Of a DNA stretch of 16,090 nucleotides, positions 6,156-13,252 are shown in pieces. Position 1 is the first letter of the stretch. The number at the start of each line of letters is the position of its first letter. The notes under the pieces are model-generated. The model made no database searches. It was not told the DNA's origin and saw only the letters and a list, made by a program, of their open reading frames with translations. Source of the stretch: Thermoleophilia bacterium (GTDB lineage: Bacteria > Actinomycetota > Thermoleophilia > Gaiellales > Gaiellaceae); assembly GCA_025933895.1 (NCBI GenBank), contig JAICZB010000023.1:1-16090 (forward strand). Direction: 5' to 3'. The position numbers were made by a program, and so were the translations under genes.

Positions 6156-7621
6156 GCGGCCTCCTGCAGCTGGGCCGGCTCGGCCTCCTCGGCCAGCTGC
6201 TCGCGCGCCGGCCGGAGGAAGACTCCGGCGACGACGAGCGCGGCGACGAGCAGACCGCCCAGGACGACGAACGAGGTCTGGAAGCCGTTGACCGTCGCCG
6301 CGGCACTCGAGACCGCCAGCGCGTGGGCGTTTGCGTAGCTCGACGTGGCGCTCGCCGCGACCGTGCTGATGGCCGCGAGCCCGATCGCACCGCCGATCTG
6401 CCGGCTCGTGTTCACGAGACCCGAGGCGACGCCGGCATCGGCGCGCTCGACGCCTGCGAGGCTGGCGATCGTGACCGGCACGAAGGAGAAGCCCATTCCC
6501 GCGCCGCCGAGCACGAAGGCCGGGAAGAGATCCCAGAAGTAGTGGCCGTCGACCGGTAGCCGCACGAGCAGGGCGATCGAGGCGATCGCGAGCGCAAGGC
6601 CTCCGGTGAGCGTCGCCCGGACCCCGGCGCGCCCGACCACGACCTGCGCGATGTTCGACGTCACGACCACAGCCAGCGCGAAGGCGCTGAACGCGACGCC
6701 GCTCTGCACGGCGGAGTAGTGGAGCACGTCCTGCACGTAGAGCGTGAGCAGGAAGAACTCCGAGAACGTGACGGCGCCGACGATCGCCATCGTCACGTTC
6801 GCAGCCGTGAGGGCCCGGAGGCGGAAGATCCGCAGCGGCAGGAGCGGCGAGCGCGAGCGAGACTCGATCGCGAGGAACGCCGCGACCAGGGCAGCGGCGC
6901 CGCCGAGCAGCCCAACCGTGACGGGCGAAGTCCAGCCGTCGCTCGTAGCCCGCGTCAGCGCGTACACGAGCAGCATCAGTCCGCCGGTCACCGAGGTCGC
7001 GCCGGCCACGTCGAAGTGCCGGTGCGCGAGCTCAGCGCGGCTCTCGCGCAGGAGGAACGGGGCGAGGGCGATCGCGACGGCGCCGACCGGAACGTTGAGG
7101 AAGAAGATCCACGACCAGCCGAAGTAGGACGTGAGGACGCCGCCGAGCAGGACGCCCGCCGCCGCACCGCTACCCGACGCAGCACCGTAGATCCCGAGCG
7201 CGAGGTTGCGCTCGCGACCCTCGGCAAACGTCGTCATCAGCAGCGAGAGCGCAGCGGGGGCGAGAAGGGCGCCGCCAAGCCCCTGCAGCGCCCGGAACTC
7301 GATGAGCGAGCCGGACGACCAGGCGAAGCCGCAGAGGAGAGAGCTGAGGGCGAAGACCGCGAGACCCGCGACGAACATCCGCCTCCGACCGAGCAGGTCG
7401 GCGAGCCGGCCGCCGAGCAGGAGCGCTCCGCCGAAGAGAATGGCGTACGCGGTGATCACCCACTGCAGCCCCGTCCGCGAGAAGCCGAGATCCGACTTGA
7501 TCGAGGGGAGCGCGACGTTGACGATCGCCACGTCGAGAATGACCATGAACTGGGCGGTGACGATGAGAGCCAGAGCGCTCCAGCGCCGCCGGGAAGAAAC
7601 AGGATGAAGCGTGGGAAGCAA
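6152..7621 (-). CDS. DHA2-family MFS drug-efflux transporter (EmrB/QacA type, 14 TM)
   Basis: This is a 489-residue integral membrane protein with the usual DHA2 length and about 14 hydrophobic helices. Motif D1 is LDVAIVNVALPSI near the first helix. Motif A is GGRLADLLGRRRMF. The helix 4-5 region has RALQGLGGALLAPAALSLL, and the antiporter-type segment AAAGVLLGGVLTSYFGWSWIFFLNVPVG follows. The family exports drugs, dyes or other amphipathic compounds by proton antiport, and the substrate here is unknown. The start is TTG at 7621, supported by GGAGG six bases upstream (7632-7628). The gene diverges from a MarR regulator across a spacer with palindromes, indicating regulated efflux. Its stop is coupled to a 57-residue downstream gene. 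Confidence 0.95.
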   Translation of the reverse strand: MLPTLHPVSSRRRWSALALIVTAQFMVILDVAIVNVALPSIKSDLGFSRTGLQWVITAYAILFGGALLLGGRLADLLGRRRMFVAGLAVFALSSLLCGFAWSSGSLIEFRALQGLGGALLAPAALSLLMTTFAEGRERNLALGIYGAASGSGAAAGVLLGGVLTSYFGWSWIFFLNVPVGAVAIALAPFLLRESRAELAHRHFDVAGATSVTGGLMLLVYALTRATSDGWTSPVTVGLLGGAAALVAAFLAIESRSRSPLLPLRIFRLRALTAANVTMAIVGAVTFSEFFLLTLYVQDVLHYSAVQSGVAFSAFALAVVVTSNIAQVVVGRAGVRATLTGGLALAIASIALLVRLPVDGHYFWDLFPAFVLGGAGMGFSFVPVTIASLAGVERADAGVASGLVNTSRQIGGAIGLAAISTVAASATSSYANAHALAVSSAAATVNGFQTSFVVLGGLLVAALVVAGVFLRPAREQLAEEAEPAQLQEAA

Positions 7622-7629
7622 GCAGATCC

Positions 7630-7655
7630 TCCAATCGTTGGAATGACCAACTATA
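7630..7655. promoter_or_regulatory. Overlapping palindromes and a -10-like box between MFS and MarR (candidate MarR operator)
   Basis: TCCAA-TCG-TTGGA (7630-7642) and GTTGG-AATGA-CCAAC (7637-7651) are two perfect inverted repeats sharing the TTGGA arm. On the minus strand TATAGT (7655-7650) resembles a -10 box for the MFS gene, about 28 bases before its start codon. A repressor bound at the palindromes would cover this promoter and the MFS Shine-Dalgarno. MarR-family control of an adjacent divergent transporter is a common arrangement. The assignment to this MarR is inference. Confidence 0.55.
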
Positions 7656-7695
7656 CACGAGAGGAACGCTTGGACGCGCTACCATATTCCGAGGA

Positions 7696-8193
7696 ATGGG
7701 GACAGAGATGAAGACCGACGCGAAGGCCAGGGTCCGCCTGCCGGCCGAGCTCGTCGCTTCGACGCTCTTTCTGCTCAAGCGGCTCGGCTTCACGGCCAAG
7801 CAGCGCTCCCTCGACGAGTACGAGCAGACGGGGCTCGGCCCCTATCACCACGCAATCCTCATCCTGCTCGACGAGAGCGCGCGCGAAACCCAGGCGGAGA
7901 TCGCGGACGCGCTCGGGTACGACCGCGGAACGCTCGTCGGCCTCCTCGACGAGCTGGAGGACCGCAAGCTCGTCGAGCGGCAGCGCGACCCCGACGACCG
8001 GAGGCGCCACCTCGTTCGCCTCACGCCCGACGGCAAGCGGATGCTCGCCCGGTTCCGCGCGCTCGCCCGCCGCGTCGAGGACGAGTTCCTCGCCCCGCTC
8101 GACGCCGAGCAGCGCGAACAGCTTCACTCTCTCCTGCTGCTGCTCGCGGCCCGGCACGAGCCGCGCTGCCTTCCGCCTTCCGCGGTGGTCTAG
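7696..8193 (+). CDS. MarR-family transcriptional regulator
   Basis: This is a 165-residue winged-helix regulator. Helices lead into the DNA-binding unit TQAEIADALGYDRGTLVGLLDELEDRKLVER, followed by the wing RDPDDRRRHLVRLTPDGKRML (the DxDRR signature) and a C-terminal dimerisation helix pair. MarR proteins are usually ligand-responsive repressors that bind palindromes near their own gene. The divergent MFS pump is the obvious target. ATG at 7696 opens the frame. An ATG at 7708 (MKTDAKARV) is also plausible because GGGG (7698-7701) lies six bases before it, whereas the GAGGA before 7696 is too close. The TAG stop shares CTAG (8190-8193) with the converging WD40 gene. Confidence 0.92.
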   Translation: MGTEMKTDAKARVRLPAELVASTLFLLKRLGFTAKQRSLDEYEQTGLGPYHHAILILLDESARETQAEIADALGYDRGTLVGLLDELEDRKLVERQRDPDDRRRHLVRLTPDGKRMLARFRALARRVEDEFLAPLDAEQREQLHSLLLLLAARHEPRCLPPSAVV

Positions 8194-11100
8194 CGCAGCG
8201 CGCCGAGGCGCGCCTTCGCGGTCGCAACGAGGCCGCTCACCGGCTGGCAGATCACGCAGTGGTAGACCCGTGCGGTGCCGTCCTCGCTGCCGGTCAGGAT
8301 CCAGCGGCCGTTCGGGCTGAAGCTCGCTCCGGTCAGCGGCTGCGTATCGCGGCCGAGAAAGAAGAGGAGCTGCCCCGTATGTGCGTTCCAGAGGCCGGCG
8401 GTGAACTGGCTGGAGGTGACGATCCACTGACCGTCGGGGCTGAAGCTGCCGGTGTTGACGTTGAACGAATGGCCGACTAGGGGGTGGCGAAGCAACCGTC
8501 CGGTGCGCGCACTCCAGATGCGTCCGGTGTGGTCGTCGCCGACGGTGACCACCTCGAGCCCGCTCGGCGAGTACTCCGCGTCTGTGACGGGCTTCGTATG
8601 GCCGGCCGGGCCGCCGAGCGTGTGGAGGAGCTTTCCGGTGGACGCGTCCCAGAGCTCGGCGACGTCGCCCTTCGTCGTCGCCACGCCGAGCCCGCCCGGC
8701 GAGAGGACGGCGTGCGCCGTCGTCGTCCGGATGGTGCTCAGGAGCCTGCCGGCGTCGGTGTAGACACGCACCGAGCCCGGAAGCCTGACGAGGAAGCGGC
8801 TCCCGCCCGCGGCGATGGATCGAACCGGCCCCGGGACGTGTACGCGCAGGCCGCCGTTCGCGGCCGTGACCATCCCACGGGCGAGGCCCATGAGCAGGGT
8901 CTTCCCCGCGTAGGCGAGAGCGGTGACCCCGGGAGCGTGTCCGAGCGACTGCGAGCCGGTCGCCGCAACGGTCACGAGCTTGCCGCCGGCGTCGGCGACC
9001 GCGACCGTGCTCCCGTCGGATGCGGTAGCGACGATCGGGGCTGACATCCGGACCGTCTTCAGCACGCGGCCGGAGGTCGAGAGAAGGCGCGCCTCGTCAC
9101 CCGCGACTGACACGGCCCGGTCGCCGGCCCAGAAGGCACGCAGCGGCGTCTTGCGCGTGTCGATCGGCCTCAAGGTCCCCAGCGGCAACGCATCCCACAG
9201 CCGGGCGCTGCCGTCGGCGGAGCCGGTGACGACCGTCTCTCCGCTCGCATCGAAGCCGACACTCGTCACGGCCGCGCTGTGCCCCGCAAGCGGAGCGATC
9301 GGCAGTCCGTTGGCGCCGTTGTAGATGCGCGCGAGCCCGTCCGTCGAGGCAATCGCGATCCTGTTTCCGTCGGGGCTGAAGGCCGCCGCGTCCACCTCTT
9401 CGGTCGGGCCGACGAGGAGGAGCTCGCGCTGACCGGTCGCGACGTCCCAGACGTAGGCCGCGCCGTCCTGGCTCGAGGTCACGAGCGAGCGCCCGGTGCG
9501 AGAGAAGCTCTCCGCGACGACGTAGCCCTGGTGCTGCAGGACGTGGATCAGCTTGCCGGTGCGCGCGTTCCAGATCCGCGCGGTGCGATCGCGGCTCCCG
9601 CTCGCGAGCAGCCGCCCGTCTGGGCTGAAGGCGAACGAGCGGATGCCCGGATCCGGAAGGCGGGCGATCACGCGACCGGTGCGAGCGCTGCGGAGCGACG
9701 CGCTCGTCGACTTCCCGAAGCGAGTGGCGACGGCAAAGACCTGGCCCGTGGGATCGAGCGCCGCGGCGAGGACGCCACCCGGGAAGCCGATCGTCTTCGT
9801 CCGGCCGGTCGCGAGATCGACGAGCCGAACGTGCGTGCCGCTCGCGACGAGCAACGTCGTCTTGTCGAACGCAAGCGCGGTCACCGTGGAGGGGGTGGTG
9901 ATCGTGCGGATCGGGCCGTCGAGCGCGATCGGCCAAACCGAGACGTCGCCGTCGGATGTACCAACCGCGAAGAGCTTCCCGTCCGGGCTCCAGACGGCCG
10001 CGGTCACCGTTCGCTGCCGGGGAATCAACCCGAGGCGACGACCGCCGCGGGCGTAGATGCCGACCTTTCCGTCGGTGCTCGCTACGAGCAGCCGCTCGCC
10101 GCGCGGCGCGAAGGCGGCAGTGACGATCTGGCCACCGAGCTGGAGGACTCGGTTCTCGCGCATCGCGGCGAGGCTCGCACGCAGTGCATCCGCGGTGTTC
10201 CGCCCCGGCGCGAGCGACGCGGCCTGCAGGGCGAGATCGACGCTCAGCTGAGGGTTGGTCGCGAGGTCGGCCTGCGCGCGGGCCGCGAGCGCGCCACCAT
10301 GCGCGCGTCGCGCCTGCGTGCGCGCGTTGCTCCGCTGAACCAGGGCGTAGACGGCGACGCCGGCGACGATGGCCAGAGCAACGAGGCTCGCGCCGATGAT
10401 CGCGCGCAGACGACGGCGCTGCTCCCGGGCCCGGATCCGCTCACGGCGTAGCTGATGCTCGGCCTGCCACGCGAGGATCGGCGGCCCGAGCACGTCGTGG
10501 AAGATCTCGTAGCGCGTCGGCGAGCCCTGCATGCCGTTGACACCGCGAACGATCCGCTCACGGCCGAGCGTCTCGAGCAGGTGCCGCAACTGGACGCCTT
10601 CGACGGCCGCGTACTCGGCGAGATCGGAGGGCTCGTGCGACACCTTCCGGCCCGACGGCGTGACGAGCTGGCGCACGACCCGGGCGGCCGCCTCCTGCTC
10701 CGCGAGGGGAAGCCGCTCGAGCGCTCCCTGGACGTGCTCGCGGACGACGGCACGAGCACCTCCGATCTCGCGGAACGTCGCGAGGCGCAGCGCTCGCGAA
10801 CCGGCCTCCCGCTCGCGCTCCCAGAGTCGCTCCATCACGAGCTGGAGGTAGGGCGCCTCGACGCCGGCGTCGGTCGACGCCTCCTCGAGCACCGCGTCGA
10901 CGAGCGCGTCCTCGGCCGTGAAGGTCTCACCTGTCAGCTCGCTGTAGCGGCGGAGTGGCCCGAGGATCGCGTCCCTCCCCGCCTCGCGGTCGAGCCGGTC
11001 GAGGCGGACCAGGTTCGAGAACAGCTCCGGGATCCGGCCGGCGAAGTCGTCGAGCTCGGCCAGCGCGTCGTCGCGCAGCGCGACCAGGACGTTCACGCGC

Positions 11101-11558
11101 AGGCCCGGCCGGCGCAGCAGCTCGGGCAGCGCCGTGCTCAACGGCCCTTCTAGACCGTGGTAGAGGATGTACTCCTCGAAGTTGTCGAGCAGCAGGTGGA
11201 GCTCGCCGTTCCGCTGCACCGCCGCCGCGACCGTGTCGACGAGACCGGCTGTCGCACCCAGCTCGCCGGATTCGGCATGCACCGACGCGACGAGCCGGGC
11301 GGCCGGATCCTCGGCCCACGCGTCGTGCACCACGACGGGCGCGCCGCTCAACTCGCGCAACCGGCGGGCGACCCCTGCGCCCAGGAGTGAGCTCTTGCCC
11401 ACGCCGCTGGGCCCGTAGAGGACGGTCAGCCGGTTCGCGAGGACGTTCGCAGCGACGGCGGAGATCTCGCGCTCGCGGCCGAAGAAAAGGAGCGCGTCGA
11501 GCTCGGAGTCCTCGAACGAAGCGAGGCCTTTGTACGGGCTCTCCGGGACGCCGGTCAC
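8190..11558 (-). CDS. Membrane-anchored nSTAND-type NTPase with WD40 propellers
   Basis: This is a 1122-residue protein. The N-terminus SPYKGLASFEDSELDALLFFGRERE is the hallmark entry of nSTAND1-type NTPases. Walker A is GPSGVGKSS (49-57) and Walker B is LLLDNFEE (D125). Helical NTPase-associated regions follow, ending in YEIFHDVLGPPILAWQ, then a basic segment and one transmembrane helix (about 383-405). A short helical stretch (ALAARAQADL...LSVDLALQAASLAP) precedes roughly 14-16 WD40 blades (about 465-1095), many ending in SPDGxxL and ARIWNARTG-type strands. The C-terminus has CVICQP. STAND proteins are ATP-driven switches whose repeats usually sense a ligand. GTG at 11558 overlaps the upstream TGA as GTGA, so production is coupled to the BTAD-SIR2 protein. 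The open frame extending upstream to 12785 is an overprint of that gene. Confidence 0.93.
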   Translation of the reverse strand: MTGVPESPYKGLASFEDSELDALLFFGREREISAVAANVLANRLTVLYGPSGVGKSSLLGAGVARRLRELSGAPVVVHDAWAEDPAARLVASVHAESGELGATAGLVDTVAAAVQRNGELHLLLDNFEEYILYHGLEGPLSTALPELLRRPGLRVNVLVALRDDALAELDDFAGRIPELFSNLVRLDRLDREAGRDAILGPLRRYSELTGETFTAEDALVDAVLEEASTDAGVEAPYLQLVMERLWEREREAGSRALRLATFREIGGARAVVREHVQGALERLPLAEQEAAARVVRQLVTPSGRKVSHEPSDLAEYAAVEGVQLRHLLETLGRERIVRGVNGMQGSPTRYEIFHDVLGPPILAWQAEHQLRRERIRAREQRRRLRAIIGASLVALAIVAGVAVYALVQRSNARTQARRAHGGALAARAQADLATNPQLSVDLALQAASLAPGRNTADALRASLAAMRENRVLQLGGQIVTAAFAPRGERLLVASTDGKVGIYARGGRRLGLIPRQRTVTAAVWSPDGKLFAVGTSDGDVSVWPIALDGPIRTITTPSTVTALAFDKTTLLVASGTHVRLVDLATGRTKTIGFPGGVLAAALDPTGQVFAVATRFGKSTSASLRSARTGRVIARLPDPGIRSFAFSPDGRLLASGSRDRTARIWNARTGKLIHVLQHQGYVVAESFSRTGRSLVTSSQDGAAYVWDVATGQRELLLVGPTEEVDAAAFSPDGNRIAIASTDGLARIYNGANGLPIAPLAGHSAAVTSVGFDASGETVVTGSADGSARLWDALPLGTLRPIDTRKTPLRAFWAGDRAVSVAGDEARLLSTSGRVLKTVRMSAPIVATASDGSTVAVADAGGKLVTVAATGSQSLGHAPGVTALAYAGKTLLMGLARGMVTAANGGLRVHVPGPVRSIAAGGSRFLVRLPGSVRVYTDAGRLLSTIRTTTAHAVLSPGGLGVATTKGDVAELWDASTGKLLHTLGGPAGHTKPVTDAEYSPSGLEVVTVGDDHTGRIWSARTGRLLRHPLVGHSFNVNTGSFSPDGQWIVTSSQFTAGLWNAHTGQLLFFLGRDTQPLTGASFSPNGRWILTGSEDGTARVYHCVICQPVSGLVATAKARLGALR

Positions 11559-13159
11559 CGTGCCGCCGCCTTCTCGAGCGCGCGCTCCAGCTCCGCTACG
11601 TACGCGGCCGGCGCCATGTCCACGACCTCGACGTCGCGGCGCCGCCAGAACTCCCGCTCGAGCGGCTGCGGCCCGGGGTGCACCGACCACGACCGATACG
11701 GGAGCGGCTCGCTGCCCCAGAATCGCTCGAGCACGACGCGCAGCGTCCAGGTGGAGAGCGTGTAGCCCAGCAGGAGCAGGTGACTGCGCCGCAGCCGCGC
11801 CGCGAGCGAGACAGGGAGCCGGCGCGCGACGTCGCCGTAGTGGATGAAGTCGTCCTCGGTGACGGCGAAGCTCTCCCAGGCGCGCTCGGCCGACCGGTCG
11901 ATCCGGCCCTGCAGATGGAGGAGCACCGTGCGCTCGTCGAGAGCGAGCTCGCCCGCGTACGCATTCGGCCGCTCGATCACGTTCGCGACGCCCGACGGCG
12001 CGATGTGGCAGAAGCTGCCGCGCATCTGGCCCGAAGCGAGGTAGCAGACGGTCTCGTACGACTCCTCGGCCTCCTCGAGCGCGCGCTCCAGCGCGAGCTC
12101 GTAGCCGGTTGTGACGAGGAGGGGCTGGACGATCTCGCGCTCGCGTAGCAGCGCCGGCAGGCTCGCGAGGAAGCGGTGGACGGCCGATGGCTCCCCGTCT
12201 CCGTCGACGAGGGTGTGCAGCGTGTCGTAAAGCGGCCCCGCGCCGTTGAGGACGGCGACAGCCTGGGAGACGCGGGCGAGCTCCGGCGTGACTGTCTCCA
12301 CCCCGAAGCGGCGTGCGAGCTCGGAGGCCAGCGGCTCCGAGTCGGAGCCGACGACCACGGTCACCTTGCCGGCGAGGAGCGCGGCCGCCACCTCCTCGAA
12401 GTGCTCCACCTCGGGGACGGCGCCGCGGCCGACGGCGGACGTCTCCTGGCGGAGGATCGAGGCGTGGACGCCGCGCAGGAGCGGGCTCGGCTCCAGGCCC
12501 AGCTCCTCGACGAGGAGCTCGCGGCCCTCGCGGTAGACCTCGAGTGCCTGTGCCTGGCGGCCGGAGCGGTAGAGCGCGAGCATCAGCTGCGCCCGCAGCC
12601 GCTCGCGGAGGGGATGCGCGTGGACGAGCGACTCGAGCTCGGTCACGAGGTCGGCGTGGCCGCCGATCGCGAGCTTCGCCTCCGCCCGCTCTTCGACGAG
12701 CGTGAGGTGGAACTCCTCGAGCCGCGCGATCTCCTCCCGCGCAAACGCCTCGTAGCGGAACTCCGCCAGCGGCTCGCCGCGCCATAGGCCGAGCGCCTCG
12801 TCGAGCAGCGCAGCGCGGCGCACAGGCTCGCTTGCTCGCGCGGAGTCGACGAGGCTCCTGACGCGGGCGAGGTCGAGCTGCTCCGGATCGAGCCGGATGA
12901 CGTAGCCCGGCGAGCGCGTCTCGATCGTGTCAGCCCCGAGCGCCTTTCGCAGCTGCGCGACGAAGTTCTGGAGCGACGCGACGGCCGTCGCCGGCGGATC
13001 GCCCTCCCACAGCGCCTCGATCAGACGGTCGAGCGAGACGATCCGCCCGGCCTCGAGCAGGAGCATCGCCAGCAGCGCCCGTTGCTTGGGGCCGCCGAGC
13101 GGGATCGGCTCATCGTCGTCACGAGCCTCGAGCGGGCCGAGGATGGCGAATTCGACCAA
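11555..13159 (-). CDS. SARP/BTAD transcriptional regulator fused to a degenerate SIR2-like domain
   Basis: This is a 534-residue fusion. Residues 1-92 are an OmpR-type winged helix (FAILGPLEARDD, GGPKQRALLAMLLLEAG, LQNFVAQLRKALG, SPGYVIRL). Residues about 95-245 are the BTAD helical domain (FRYEAFAREEIARLEE to YREGRELLVEELGLEPSPLL). Together these define SARP regulators. Residues about 262-530 resemble SIR2_2-type domains: LLVTTGYELALERAL (347-361), VIERPNAY, LLHLQGRIDRS (413-423), FAVTEDDFIHY, LLLLGYTLSTWTLRVVL and YRSWSVHPGP. The expected GAG, TTNYD and HG active-site motifs read GSD (271-273), TTGYE (350-354) and QG (417-418), so NADase or deacylase activity is doubtful. The start is TTG at 13159, forced by an in-frame stop just upstream and matching family N-termini. 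No Shine-Dalgarno is seen. It overlaps the nSTAND gene by GTGA. Confidence 0.9.
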   Translation of the reverse strand: MVEFAILGPLEARDDDEPIPLGGPKQRALLAMLLLEAGRIVSLDRLIEALWEGDPPATAVASLQNFVAQLRKALGADTIETRSPGYVIRLDPEQLDLARVRSLVDSARASEPVRRAALLDEALGLWRGEPLAEFRYEAFAREEIARLEEFHLTLVEERAEAKLAIGGHADLVTELESLVHAHPLRERLRAQLMLALYRSGRQAQALEVYREGRELLVEELGLEPSPLLRGVHASILRQETSAVGRGAVPEVEHFEEVAAALLAGKVTVVVGSDSEPLASELARRFGVETVTPELARVSQAVAVLNGAGPLYDTLHTLVDGDGEPSAVHRFLASLPALLREREIVQPLLVTTGYELALERALEEAEESYETVCYLASGQMRGSFCHIAPSGVANVIERPNAYAGELALDERTVLLHLQGRIDRSAERAWESFAVTEDDFIHYGDVARRLPVSLAARLRRSHLLLLGYTLSTWTLRVVLERFWGSEPLPYRSWSVHPGPQPLEREFWRRRDVEVVDMAPAAYVAELERALEKAAAR

Positions 13160-13200
13160 TGCGTGGACGTTCTAGCACCCTCGTAGGAGGGCCTCCCAGC

Positions 13201-13230
13201 GCCGTTAGCCGGCCGTTAGAGCGCGGTTGG
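13201..13230. promoter_or_regulatory. Three 11-bp-spaced direct repeats: candidate SARP operator
   Basis: GCCGTTAG (13201-13208), GCCGTTAG (13212-13219) and GCGGTTGG (13223-13230, 6 of 8 matching) recur with an exact 11-bp period. SARP/OmpR-type activators bind heptamer direct repeats with this spacing. The array lies in the 93-bp spacer between the BTAD-SIR2 gene (42-71 bases upstream of its TTG) and the divergent exported protein (22 bases before its ATG). No convincing -10/-35 pair was found for either direction. A TAGAAC on the minus strand (13174-13169) is a weak -10 candidate for a near-leaderless transcript. Confidence 0.55.
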
Positions 13231-13252
13231 CGCCGCCGCCGACGGTGGCGGC

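Noticed and set aside
6719..7711. Plus-strand open frame of 330 codons across the MFS gene.
   Set aside because: It is highly charged (RER/EE-rich) antisense translation of the transporter, with no start context and no domain.
9279..10451. Plus-strand open frame of 390 codons across the WD40 region.
   Set aside because: It is an antisense shadow of the WD40 repeats. Its apparent repeats mirror the blades.
11559..12785. Upstream extension of the nSTAND-WD40 frame to 1531 residues.
   Set aside because: It lies inside the BTAD-SIR2 gene in another frame and is Arg/Ala/Pro-rich. The nSTAND family N-terminus (SPYKGLASFE) starts right after the GTG at 11558.
13178..13191. CCCTC-gtag-GAGGG hairpin upstream of the BTAD gene as a terminator or attenuator.
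   Set aside because: The stem is only 5 bp with a 4-base loop and no supporting context, which is expected by chance at this GC content.
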